DNA of 64,000 bases from Patiria miniata (taxonomy: Eukaryota; Echinodermata; Asteroidea; Valvatida; Asterinidae), in NCBI RefSeq assembly GCF_015706575.1, contig NW_024037072.1, positions 5,001 to 69,000 on the forward strand. The letters run 5' to 3'. The position numbers were made by a program, and so were the translations under genes. Below are positions 33,941-43,099 of the stretch, piece by piece. The notes below the pieces were generated by a model. The model was not told the origin of the DNA, did not search any database, and worked only from the letters and a program-made list of their open reading frames with translations. Position 1 is the stretch's first letter. Each line of letters begins with the position of its first letter.

Positions 33941-36900
33941 CATATTTAAAATAAATAATAATAAAGTACCAAACATGATAATCACTGAAAAGGCAATTTC
34001 ATAAGCTACTTTAAGATAAAAAAAATATTGAAATTGCTCAATACGTTCAAAAATATCACCAATTAATCACAAGGACCCTTAAACCTGTTTCCTTCAAAAA
34101 GAGGGTCATTGTGGTTAAATGGTTATATTCTTTGAACGGATTGAGCAATTTCAGTAATTTTTTTTTCATCTCAAAATAGCTTATGAAATTGGCTTTCCAG
34201 TCATTATTAGGTTTCGTGCTACATATTTTGCTTCAATGATTCGCTACCGGTTTGGAATGCTTTCGACACAGTTCCCCCAATGCGTCTTTGTACAACCTTT
34301 TATCCTCGTTGGTGGCGTTCTTCCATGGAAGTTATATTTGGGCGATTTGTCAGGTTTCAGAACTCTCTTGTAGAGTTTCGTATAGAAAAAAAATCACACT
34401 TTAGATATCAGAAGTTAATTTCATAAAACGAAACTGATTCGTTTAATCAGCATTTATTTATCTGTGTATTTGATATAACGAAGCACTCAAAAGAGGAAGT
34501 CTTGTTGCTGCCAACATGTACGACGAGCCTGTGGTACCAGGCACCATTAAAGTCAAAATTGACAAAGAATTCATAAAATGTCTTCTTTTTGTGACCAAAG
34601 TATCAGTTTATAATTAAATTGAACGGTCTCATCAAACAAAAAGTAAACATCAAGACGTTGGAATGTGTGGTTTGTTTGCGGTGGCTTGTAATATATTTCG
34701 TTGAAAAGGATTTTATCGATGTGTGTCCATAGTGAATCGGGGTCATTGCCTTTGGCGCGACAAAGTTTATTGATCTGACGTTAATTCCATTTTTGGTTTT
34801 CACTGATATGAGAATGGATGCAAACCATGATAAGTTTCGTTTCGAAATCGATCAATTCTGAGTGTTCTTGCGTCAAAAATCTTGGACTTTGACTTAATTG
34901 TCAGACATTTTAGTTTAACTTTTAGGAGTTTTTTGGTTAAGTTTACTTCTATGATAGGGAACCGGTCAGAATCAAATATTTCTTTTTTATTATTCTATTT
35001 ATTTAAACTGTCTTTAGGGAGGGGTATCATTCGGGCCCTCACACTACAAAAAAATACATCAAGACAAAGATAGAGACAATAAAGACAAGGCCTTGACAAG
35101 AACAACAATAAGTTTCTCCCTCTCAACGTATCCCAGCAGCAAAATACTAAAGTGAAACATAATTTCACATTCTTTCAGTGTTTATTTAGGTGTCTGCATT
35201 TGTGCTGTTCTTTTTAAGCCTTAAGTAGAAACAGAAGAATTTTGTGAAACAGTGAAAATACCCAAATTTCAGAGCAGAAAAGCGAGCGTTAAGAAGAATC
35301 GTGCACTGAAGATCGGCCCAAAACAAATGAACCAAAATTACAATTGGCACCTTAATTGAGATATTTAAATGTAATTGAGAAATTAAGATGAGGAAAATAC
35401 TATTAACAAATGCACCCACGAGACAAAAAAAACTAACCACATGGTACGATACCTTTCTGTTCCTCACTTTTTCACACCAACACCTCCAACATTTTTATCG
35501 ACAGGAAAGGCAGTGTGGTTGTCCCTCACAACGTTGTGTACAACTACACGGGGATGAGATCAGAAGACCAAGACCTGACGGCCATGGACGTGTACGACCG
35601 GACCCTGGCACCGGCGGTTGAGCAAGGCAAACTGGGCGATCTCATTGTGGTAGCTTGTCTAACTTGTAGCCCTCCAACTGGTGCGTATATTGAAGTAAAA
35701 GTGCATAGAACGCTCGCAGTAGGACCGGGTATTCGCATGAGTATAAACACATTATACTTTTATTTTTCATTGCATTCTAATATCAAAACCTGTCACTGCC
35801 GTTGCCATATAACAATTCCCTTTGCACTGAAAGCCGAGTTTTGTAAGGACATGCATTTTGTTGGTCATCTAAAGTGAAGCCCCAAAGGACATCTTATTCT
35901 ACTATCCAAGTGATGCCGCCACCATTGGTAAAGATCAAACTTTTGAAAGTTTCATAACATTATCATGAGCATCCAATTCTGCCGCTATTACAACAAAGTA
36001 TTGGCGCCAACTAAACGAAACCATCCTCATTTGATGGGGCGACACGGGGCAACCCACCCACCCCACCCCCTTACCCTCCGGCTTGAGGCATGACGAATCC
36101 CCCACACATCCTTGTGCTCCCCACTGACGTATTGATTCTCTGCCCCTCCAGGAATTGAGGTTGTTGCAAATCAGACCTAGATTTTAATAAACCACTGTCC
36201 ATCAAACTAAAGGATGTGAGATCCTGTGTCTTCACTTTTATTATAACTCTGATATTATTCTTGTCAACGTCGAAATTTCAGACGAAACAAACTTTTGCGA
36301 TTACATCAAGGATGGTTTCGCAGTGTGCGAGAACCCCTACCTGGAGCTGCAGTGCGTCGACGGCGGGTACTTGTCCTGCCGCTCGCCCTGCAAACGTGAC
36401 GAGGGTTACTGCAATGATCACGGGGAGTGCACCCAAGCAGACACGGCCGATCCCGTCTGCAAGTGCCTGGACACCGCCGAGGCTTGGTACACCGGCGAGA
36501 GATGCGATGGCTTCATCAGTAAAACTTGGCTGATAGTCGGAGTCTGCGTCGGGTCGGTCGTGCTGATTATTGTGATTGCTGGCGGTGTGTGTTTCTTCAG
36601 GAAGCGAGCTAAAAAAGAGTACGGAATGTTTTCAATGATATTTCGAGTAAACTGCACTCTTAATGCGCTGTCCTTATCACTCTCATTTCAAACGTGAAAC
36701 ATTGAACAGTCAGCACACAATGTAATGTACATTTGTTATTCAGTTTACTTATTGTTTAATTTCATGTATATAAGTCAGCAAATCCTATAGGACCTTTCTA
36801 ATATTCCGAACAACCTGAGGTGATTACAAGCATGCACTTTACATTTTACGAGGTTCATCAGTAATGAGGCGAAATTAATAATATGATCAATGACTTTCTA

Positions 36901-39528
36901 GGTAGGACTATTTTTTTTAATGGCAAACATTTTTCTTTGCTATAACAGTGACTTGTTTACAAGACGAAGGAAGAACAGCTACATGTCAGATTTTGATGAA
37001 GGAGACAGCATCAACATGGTACAGTGCCACAGTTTAAATGTAAGATCCCTGTAGGTAATGTAACTTTGGGATAGGTTTAGGGTGCTGGGGGTGTTGGGGG
37101 TCTGACAGAGCCCAAATCATTTCTGTAGAGCCTCAATCTGCAAATGAATCACCACGAGTTTTGCGAGACGTGGGTTTGGAGTGTCAAACCACCATTAATG
37201 GTTTTTGTCAGCGAATCGTCATTAGGTCGGTAAAAGTGTGTGTCTGTTGGCAAATACGGCACAACGAAGAGCATTGTCCGATAGCATCCAAGATCGCCAG
37301 CTCCGATTATTGCTCAAATGGTCAGACGGTGATTGATTCCCTCTCAACAATTTTGGACGAAAAACTATAATATTTCTTTGCTTGAACAGTATCAGAGTTT
37401 TAATTGAAATTTTAAATACTTTTTTCCCGAATGTCAAGTTGAAAAAGGCAATACTGACATCCCTATCTGATTTGTTTTCATTTTGCTGAAAGAACACTTA
37501 CCTTTTGTGATCCGCGGAAGGAACTATAAAAACGGTGTTTGTGTTTAAAAATTCGTAACTTGAAAATTACATGAGTGATTTGAATGATTCTTGTACTAAA
37601 AAAAAGCTTAAGAAATGAAATTGAACTTTCATATCCTAAGTTTTGAAAGTGCTACATGCAATACTTCACTAAAACAATGATCCCGACATTTGGTGTATTT
37701 TTTTTTACTCACCCTGTATATTTGATTATGTCTACTGATTATTTGGTTCCCCCGAGTTTAGGTTCTGTCCGGTGGAATAGATCGCCCGGCTATTCTGCAG
37801 GAAGGGGCGCGACAGGAGCGGGAACACGTCTATGTAGAGGTGGAAGATGAACAAGACCCTAAGCCAAGTGTAAGTGGGGCTAAACAAGGCATATATATTA
37901 TCCATTTAACTTATCGATGAAGTGGATTTGGGGTTTTCTCAGGAGTGCAGGGTCAGCAGGGAAGGGGCACATTGTGTATATCCCCCGGATAAATATTGCA
38001 TCGCAGTGGCGCACCCAGGATTCTGTTCGGGGGCCTCACAATTTTTTTTTTTTTTTTAAGTTACTATTTGTTTCAAAACATTTTGGCCAACATTTTTGGC
38101 AGCAGAAAAAATTGGGGTTGGGGGTGGGGGGGTGGGAGGCCGACTATTTCGACGTTGATGGCGCAACTTACACCCTATTATGCTACTCGAAAATGGGCCG
38201 CATACACATCACCAAGGTATGGAGGTTCAACAGTGGACATCTGCTGTCCTGCTAACAGAATAGCAGAAAAGCAGATTGAACGCTTTGTTCAAATGCATTT
38301 TTCTACTTTTCGGGTTTTCTGCTGAGAAAAGCAAGTTTTACTTTTTGCCCTTCACTGGCAGTTCAAAAGTGGACATCTGCTTTTCTGCTACCAAAAAAGC
38401 AGATTGAACATTTTGTCACGATGATTCAAAAGTGGACATCTGCTTTTCTGCTATCAAAATAGCAGAATAGCAGATCAGACGTTTTTGTAAAATGCATTTT
38501 TCTACTTTTCTGCTTTACTGCTACCAGAATTCTTACCCTGTCTCATTTGGTTCGCGTCAACGACGGCCATATATAGATCCCAAATTTTACTGATCACGTA
38601 ACCATTATTGCCAGTGTTTTTCTTCTTTTTTGTTTATTCAATGACCCAAATTTATGTTCAGTTATTTCTTTTTACATCGGTACCAGAAAAAAGGTGAACT
38701 TGAGTATAACATTGGTTTAAGGTCAACTGCAAACCGAAAACGTTTGGTGTTATTTAGTTATATTTAGAGGATGCAAACCTATTGTCAATCAACTTTTAAA
38801 ACATTTAGACTGAATTCCAATTTCTTACATTTTGCAGAGTTCATGCTTTCTTAGAAGCCTCATGAAGTCAACGGTCAATTTAAGCAGCAATATTTCCTGA
38901 TGAACATTGTTCTTCTTCCAAGTTTGAAATACCAGAAAAAAAGTTAATGCGACAAAAGCATCTCATTGGAAAACTTGCTATGACAAAATTAATTTCCACT
39001 TGAATGATAATTTTCCTCAGATATCTGAGTACACTGAAGAAGTTCCCATCGTAAGCCTGGCGTTGGAAGATGAAAACTCTCAGCCTAAGACTCTAGATCC
39101 TGTCCAACCAGACTCCACAACAACACAAGCATCACCCAAAACTGATTTGGTGAGAAAATTAATGATATCCTCTTTTTCCGAGAATGAATGCAAGAGAATG
39201 GTTAGGGAAGCTAATCAACTTCTATACATACCAATTATATATATAAATAGACGGGAAAAATCCCGAAAATCCTCTTATGAAACAACGCCAGACGACATCA
39301 GCACTTAAGCCTATAGGAAAACCTCGATCCGCCTCTGATCTGGACGGTTTATGTCATGTAACCTATTAATTAAAATGATACCGACCAAACTTTATGTCAT
39401 ACTGCTAAATTCAGTGTAACAATATCAAGATATAAAATTAGTAAGCACACTCAATTAACCCAAATTTTCAAGATAATCGATGGGACATCCGTCACTTTTT
39501 ACATTTTCAGGACACAGTCTACTTTTGA
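22073..39528 (+). CDS. Transmembrane mucin with PTS repeats, SEA domain, EGF-like module and cytoplasmic tail (10 exons)
   Basis: Exons: 22073-22178, 27878-29623, 30384-30505, 33149-33207, 35505-35680, 36282-36618, 36949-37039, 37762-37869, 39021-39149, 39511-39528. All phases agree and give 963 residues. Layout: signal peptide 1-23; Pro/Thr/Ser-rich region about 36-617 with 17 tandem repeats of about 25 residues and a second, longer repeat type; SEA domain about 620-735 with the self-cleavage motif G680|S681-VVV; cysteine-rich/EGF-like module 742-811; one membrane span about 819-842, then RKR stop-transfer; a cytoplasmic tail with tyrosine motifs (NSYMSDF, HVYVEVE, SEYTEE, TVYF). This is the layout of MUC1/MUC3/MUC17-type membrane mucins, which form the cell-surface glycocalyx and shed the outer subunit at the SEA site (family knowledge). 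Exon 7 could instead end at 37018, which keeps frame. Confidence 0.85.
22579..22990. repeat. Three tandem copies of a roughly 150-bp repeat
   Basis: Units start at GGAATCGAA near 22579, 22719 and 22872. Each carries (G/C)TGTCCG, GTTGTTCATGCCCC and a downstream TCATCTGTTCATCT block. Periods are about 140 and 153 bp. Located about 400 bp after mucin exon 1. Confidence 0.75.
24054..24431. mobile_element. Hairpin (foldback) element, copy 2
   Basis: Long inverted arms sharing CAGTACAAGAATCATTCGAATCACTCTTGTAC-type sequence, TTACG and GTGATCC-GGACAGAACTTTAAAA blocks around a centre near 24300. The left end reads TACAGGGTCAGTCAAAAAA; the right end is eroded. Same family as 5265-6200 and 37466-37718. 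Confidence 0.7.
25675..27194. mobile_element. Complete non-autonomous Harbinger-like element with TAA target duplication
   Basis: TIRs start GGCCAAAAAAAGTCTCCG at the left and the complement CGGAGACTTTTTTGGCC at the right, extending imperfectly through CGGTTTC(T/C)GGTATG. TAA flanks both sides (25672-25674 and 27195-27197), the 3-bp TWA duplication typical of PIF/Harbinger transposons. Length 1520 bp. No transposase frame is seen. Inside, a 250-bp segment occurs twice (about 26030-26300 and 26600-26890), and a 12-bp-stem hairpin lies at 27092-27120. Confidence 0.75.
27878..29623 (+). CDS. Mucin exon 2: large PTS-repeat exon
   Basis: A 1746-nt exon, phase 1 on both sides. Acceptor TTTTGAAG|GT, donor GAAA|GTAAGT. 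It encodes the whole O-glycosylation region: 17 tandem units beginning (E/Q)QPTTPTTPSLTTEPL, then copies of a unit built on QMENQTTIFS..TTEPLN..SETYEPT. The NQT and NKT/NIT triplets in the second type are also N-glycosylation sequons. The Pro-rich repeat frame is open throughout, from the acceptor to the donor. Confidence 0.88.
27931..29190 (+). repeat. Coding minisatellite: 17 tandem units of about 75 bp
   Basis: Seventeen units encode residues 54-473 of the mucin. Fifteen are 25 residues long; unit 5 has 21 and unit 15 has 24. All length changes are whole codons. Units 7-8 and 9-10 form a repeated dimer (LNSPTD unit followed by a L-TDVSTT unit), so part of the array expanded in two-unit steps. 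Confidence 0.9.
29641..29765. repeat. Two tandem copies of a repeat with 69-bp period next to the mucin exon 2 donor
   Basis: TTGTTGGACCACATTTGTTT...AATCTGAAGTTAT occurs at 29641 and again at 29710, with few differences. The first copy starts 17 bp after the donor GT. Confidence 0.85.
30384..30505 (+). CDS. Mucin exon 3: start of the SEA domain
   Basis: Acceptor ATATTTAG|AA, donor TGAT|GTAAGT, phase 1 in and 0 out. It reads a beta-strand-like VISVEVAI segment, then C..D..S-EC, and the helical DLKTKFQTD, the usual N-terminal part of a SEA domain. Confidence 0.75.
31880..32750. repeat. GC-richer inverted repeat in a mucin intron
   Basis: About 31880-31985 (minus) and 32605-32750 (plus) share AACGCAGTCAC(A)GAAAAATCGACGAAA, CGACCCGGCGGAAGACACCCT and TTTTCCACGGACGT in the same order. 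The plus copy has about 45 bp inserted between the first two blocks. Both are richer in CpG than their surroundings. Nature unknown. Confidence 0.6.
33149..33207 (+). CDS. Mucin exon 4: SEA helix segment
   Basis: A 59-nt exon reading VEVLYKKIEGFLRIELLDLR. Acceptor GATAG|GTT, donor TACG|GTAAGA, phase 0 in and 2 out. It joins exactly to the GSVVV exon. Confidence 0.72.
33480..33612 (+). mobile_element. Degenerate tRNA-derived SINE, family 2
   Basis: A-box-like TGGTAGCTCAGTCG, then GGGTCCGAATTTC about 50 bp on in place of a B box, then a tail TTTCTTTTCTAATCTGAGGCTTTGGAGGATTTTT. The same tail occurs at about 43165-43215. Lies in a mucin intron. Confidence 0.55.
33896..33939. repeat. (AT)n microsatellite
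   Basis: About 44 bp of uninterrupted AT dinucleotides in a mucin intron. Confidence 0.95.
35505..35680 (+). CDS. Mucin exon 5: SEA cleavage motif and C-terminal SEA half
   Basis: Acceptor CGACAG|GA. Reads RKGSVVVPHNVVYNYTG; G-SVVV is the SEA autoproteolysis site and lies just before the strand V-V-Y-N. The exon ends IVVACLTCSPPT with donor ACTG|GTGCGT, phase 1. Confidence 0.85.
36282..36618 (+). CDS. Mucin exon 6: cysteine-rich/EGF-like module and transmembrane span
   Basis: Ten cysteines. The last six fit EGF spacing (C-x6-C-x5-C-x9-C-x-C-x12-C, residues 773-811). Then SKTWLIVGVCVGSVVLIIVI continues into AGGVCFF and RKRAKK. Acceptor TTTCAG|AC, donor AAAGA|GTACGG. Reading through the donor would reach a stop in intronic sequence at about 36696, so splicing is preferred. 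Confidence 0.85.
36949..37039 (+). CDS. Mucin exon 7: juxtamembrane cytoplasmic tail
   Basis: Acceptor TAACAG|T completes an Asp codon. Reads DLFTRRRKNSYMSDFDEGDS, then INMVQCHSLN, up to donor AAAT|GTAAGA. An alternative donor ATG|GTACAG at 37018 would remove seven codons in frame. Confidence 0.75.
37205..37450. repeat. Dispersed repeat shared with 20240-20460 (in a mucin intron)
   Basis: Second copy of the repeat described at 20240-20460. It directly abuts the half hairpin element at 37466-37718. Confidence 0.6.
37466..37718. mobile_element. Hairpin (foldback) element, copy 3, right half only
   Basis: Begins at the family's centre (TTGTTTTCATTTTGCTGAAAG) and runs to the terminal ACTCACCCTGTA, the complement of the TACAGGGT end of copy 2. 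The left arm is absent. Confidence 0.65.
37762..37869 (+). CDS. Mucin exon 8: cytoplasmic tail
   Basis: 36 codons, phase 0 at both ends, acceptor GTTTAG|GTT, donor AAGT|GTAAGT. Reads an acidic segment with two tyrosine-free turns and then HVYVEVEDEQDPKPS. The tyrosine in an acidic context may be a signalling site (inference). Confidence 0.75.
38226..38523. repeat. Three tandem copies of a hairpin-forming AGCAGA repeat
   Basis: Units start TTCAA(A/C)AGTGGACATCTGCT at 38226, 38362 and 38425. Each can fold because TCTGCTTTTCTGCT is followed by AGCAGAA..AGCAGA. Lies in a mucin intron. Confidence 0.65.
39021..39149 (+). CDS. Mucin exon 9: cytoplasmic tail
   Basis: 43 codons, acceptor TTCCTCAG|ATA, donor TTTG|GTGAGA, phase 0. 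Contains SEYTEEVPIV and a Thr/Pro-rich end. If the donor is not used, the frame continues to a stop at about 39308 as an alternative C-terminus. Confidence 0.65.
39511..39528 (+). CDS. Mucin exon 10: last five codons and stop
   Basis: Acceptor ACATTTTCAG followed by GAC ACA GTC TAC TTT TGA. The phase fits exon 9 and the C-terminus becomes DTVYF. A micro-exon of this size rests only on the splice consensus and frame. Confidence 0.5.
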   Translation, partial: DTVYF

Positions 39529-39723
39529 GGAGCTAAATCGACAATTGGCTAATCATTGAAGATGACGGCGATAGACCGTATTAACTTAAGTGCCTTTATG
39601 GTATATTCATTTTGGTATATCATCATTAATTGATTTTGGGATATATTCATATAATTTGTAATTATCTTGAAAATTAGAATGTGTTGAATTTTGTTTATGT
39701 GAAAGACGGTTATTTTGCCTTAT

Positions 39724-39729
39724 AATAAA
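39724..39729 (+). terminator. Candidate poly(A) signal of the mucin gene
   Basis: AATAAA about 200 nt after the TGA, the first good signal downstream of the last exon. Confidence 0.5.
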
Positions 39730-40729
39730 CCGTGCATGTTGGCTTTTCTTTCTTTAAAGGCATGCAGGATGATTTGCATTTATCCAAAAAGACCTATAAC
39801 GAATTACACTATCAAAACGCTTAGTAGGAATATGGATCGTATGCCTATATACTGGTACTTAACACCCCCCCCCCCCCGTGAAATTATTCCGGTATGGTTT
39901 CCTTTCATCAAGAAGAAATTAAGAAACATGGGTGATTTCCAACAAAATTGAATGATTTGTGAAAATACAGGGCACCTTGGACAAAATGGTGTTTTGTGAT
40001 TATGTTGTGCAAGGTTTTCACTGTTTTCTCGAAAAGTGTATATCCACGGCGCTGAAACACTACGCTGAAAGTTAGGTTTTGAACCTTTTCTTCGCATTTT
40101 GAGTGGTATTAATATTGGAAACGAACAAAATGCATGAAAAGCAAATAATCCTAAATTATGCCTTTAACGAAACATATTGATTGGGCCGTTTTTATAAGTA
40201 GAACCGATTGGATGTGATTAGATTATATCAAATTCATATTTTTAATAGTCTTTTTCAGTTTCCTTATAGAAAGTTATCCTGCTGTAGACCAGTTTTATAT
40301 TTATTTTTTCTTAGTCCTTTTTTTATGAAAACAGTACTTAGATGATAACTTTAAGATATTGCGAATGCAAAGTACAATCATACAATCCGCTTGTAGTCAG
40401 CCATCTGATATTATATTTATTTTTTAATAATGTGGGTATTTAAACTATGCGGTTATCAGCATCATCAAAAACATTACAGCGGTCGCAACCGAGATCCCAT
40501 TCACAACGCCACACCAGCTGCAGCTGGTGTCTTTATCCCTCATTATGTATGGAAGGTCCTCAGTTTCATGTTGGTGTCTCTGCCTTCCCCGTCAATGTGA
40601 TTGAAAGTTCTCGTCTTCCATAGACAATTAACATGCCGCCACCAGTTCAGTCACGTTTCCTGTATCCAATAACAGTATACTGAATGATAACTTCTTTCGG
40701 GCAGAAAAGAACCAGACTATTTTTCCTTC

Positions 40730-40960
40730 CAGCCTCGCTTTGGTTATGTTGATTTGAATGGGAAACAATCAAGATGGCCGCAACGCGATAGGACACGGAA
40801 TTCTCCAACATAATTCCTCGGATGTAGTCTTCAACACGATAACAGCGGCCAGCAAATCGTTATCGACGTTGAGCAACAATAGCAGATGGGTGGAATGTCT
40901 CCGTAAATCTGTTCTTTGGTCTTGTGCTCACGCCATGAGATGTTCTGTGCCCTCATGATA
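40730..40960 (-). pseudogene. Decayed LINE ORF2 remnant
   Basis: Minus-strand reading gives ISWREHKTKEQIYGDIPPI and, in another frame, FAGRCYRVEDYI. Both match the segment near the end of RTE/CR1-type ORF2 proteins (SW..H.T.E.LYG.LP.IS and GHC.R). The frame break and missing remainder mark it as a remnant. Confidence 0.4.
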
Positions 40961-41578
40961 GGGTTTATATAAATCAGATAGACCGTTAATTGGCGATTTT
41001 AACGTTAGGTGAAACTGTTTCGTTTGGTGGAGCTACCGAATCTTGTAATGTCTTTGTAAAAAAAAACATGTATAAATTTCTAAACTAATTGAAAGCAAAC
41101 AGACGCGCAATATTTTTATACATATAGCCCAGATGACGAATGAATTTTTGTACATAATGCTTTACTCTAAGATTGATATCCTGACCAATTTTGTGAGGTG
41201 CATCGTCGTTTATTGAAACTCTCACACAAGTAGTTGTGTTTAGATATATTTTTATGTGTAACTTTAATCTATATTTATCGTTTACTTTAAAAAGATGTAT
41301 AGTAGGCTTCATGGTACAAAAAAAACATTATTTAGAATTTGTGTATTGCTAGTTGAGTACTTTTTTGACTAACATTTGACTGTTTTTGTTTTCTTGGGTT
41401 CAATTTCACGGAACTGCTATTGTTTCGCACACCTGTCTTATGCAGCTACTCGTTTACAGCCTTTTCAGCAACTTAACGAGGATTGTGGTGTGCTGTCTCA
41501 AATGGTGGACACTTGTGCAGGGTGCTCTGATACCTGTATATACAAAGTTGGTGCAAGTACAAAGTCAGCTCCTATGAT

Positions 41579-41990
41579 CTAGGCGCTGATGGCTCCCTTG
41601 AACTGCTCCACAGTGGGCAGCTCAATGATGTCTTGGGGGAGCACATCCCAGTCCCGCAAAGTTCTTGGAAAGAAGCTTTGCCTGTAGTTGTCAGAACGGG
41701 AGCTGAGTCGCATGAATCTGTGTTGATGTTGTTGCCGTGTTGTACGGAGTCTTGGTTGGATGTTGTCTGGGATGGCTATTTGATTATGGACGGCTTTGTA
41801 GACCATGGTTAAGCGGGCTTGCCTGTGCCTCTCCCCCAATTGTGGGAGCCCTAGATCTCTCATTCTCGTAACGCTGGCATCACGATGGTAGTTTCCGCTT
41901 ATAAAGCGTATTGCCCTTCTCTGATTTTTTTTCAAGATGGTCAATTTGATTTTGTCTGTAGCTGCTCAATAGCTGCTCATCAAAAATGGA
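41579..41990 (-). pseudogene. LINE ORF2 C-terminal fragment (CR1/L2-like)
   Basis: A 121-codon frame reads KKNQRRAIRFISGNY, LGLPQLGERHRQARL and FFPRTLRDWDVLPQDI, the conserved C-terminal block of CR1/L2/Jockey ORF2 proteins, ending in TAG. The endonuclease and RT domains are absent, so this is a 5'-truncated dead copy. Sequence differs from the LINE at 45645-48602. Confidence 0.7.
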
Positions 41991-42528
41991 TGATGATGAT
42001 ATCGGTTGCTTATTACCTATACTGACGTTTGCTTCCAAAAAATAAGACATCTCAGTTGCTCTCAGTCAGAAAGGGAACGAGCGAACGGGTTACACAGACA
42101 CGGATTATTTAAACAGACACTGAAATTCCTTGCTGCACAGTAGTACCGATTTCGACAACACGAGATAAATGTAAGTTTAGAAAGCTGATTAGGCCTAGTG
42201 TTATTATAACGAGTGTCATATAAAGAGCATAGTTTGTAGATCATTTACTAATTTACATGCCCCTGAAGGTTATAGATGTGTGGGCGATTGCAACACGAAT
42301 TGTGTCGAGTAGTTGTCAAGATATCTGGGTGTTGCTGGATGTGAACAAAAAGAGAACAATCGAAACAGGAACAGCAGATTTGTAAAACGTGCGGCCGTGT
42401 ACCTTGCATTGTACAGGCCTATGCATAATTATGCCAAGCACACATTAGCTGTAAACGCAATCTACCTTTTAAAAGAGGGAAATGCATGTTGAACGCAGCG
42501 ATCATTTTTCTAAACAAAGTTCTCTTTA

Positions 42529-42888
42529 TAAGATGGAATTTTTGCGACGGGGTGATATAAATCAAATTAGTTTTTGCCCTTCACCGACGTTTAAACACTG
42601 TATACTCAGTGTGTAAACGTCGGTGAAGGGCAAAACCTAATTTGATTTATATCACCCCGGCGCAAAAATTCCATCTTATAATAGTTTATGCGGTACCCGC
42701 TGCTATGTACATCAGATTCGAACCGACCAACCTTAGCTCGGTGGTCGAGTGGTAAGACATCTGCACTAGAAAGCAGGAGGTCGTGGGTTCGAGTCCCACC
42801 CGAGTGATTTTTTTCCAACTTTCACTCGGGAGGTAACACACTGAGTATACAGTGTTTAAACGTCGGTGAAGGGCAAAACCTAATTTGA
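42529..42888 (+). mobile_element. tRNA-bearing short element between perfect direct repeats, with an inverted partial copy
   Basis: A 31-bp sequence containing GTCGGTGAAGGGCAAAACCT occurs perfectly at 42615-42645 and 42858-42888. Between them lies a tRNA-like region (42733-42807) with a consensus A box (42742-42752, TGGTCGAGTGG) and a perfect B box (42786-42796, GGTTCGAGTCC). The acceptor 3' strand can pair with a following TCACTCGGG (hairpin 42799-42830). The left part, 42529-42614, is an inverted copy of the unit's repeat and flank, so 42529-42685 is one long near-palindrome. A second unit is at 63736-64000. Confidence 0.75.
42733..42807 (+). ncRNA. tRNA-like Pol III promoter region of the short element
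   Basis: Resembles a tRNA with an AGA-type anticodon region (CTAGAAA), but the anticodon loop is one base too long, the acceptor 5' strand pairs only partly, and there is no long variable arm as a serine tRNA would have. It is best read as a tRNA-derived promoter, not a working tRNA. Confidence 0.65.
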
Positions 42889-43099
42889 AACTTCTCTTTC
42901 CTCTTTCTGCTTATTTTTCTCGTACCACCGCCCTGGGAAGGGCAGATGAGCTGCAAAGAATATTGTGGAGGTAGTGGGGATGGCATTTTGGGTAACTTGT
43001 GACCTATGTAAAATACATCAACTACTGCAGCTAGCTGTTTAAGACCGCAGTTAGCTAATGCGCACAAATGCTATCCGAAAACATTCTCATAGAAAGGCA

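Noticed and set aside
36216..36533. 105-codon plus-strand frame overlapping the EGF-like exon
   Set aside because: It is a shifted frame of mucin exon 6; the true frame has the cysteine spacing and membrane span.
39150..39308. Read-through C-terminus of the mucin after exon 9
   Set aside because: A consensus donor (TTTG|GTGAGA) and a matching acceptor at 39511 favour splicing; kept only as an alternative.
42733..42807. Functional serine tRNA gene
   Set aside because: The acceptor pairing is incomplete, the anticodon loop has an extra base, the serine-type long variable arm is missing, and the same sequence recurs in a repeat unit.
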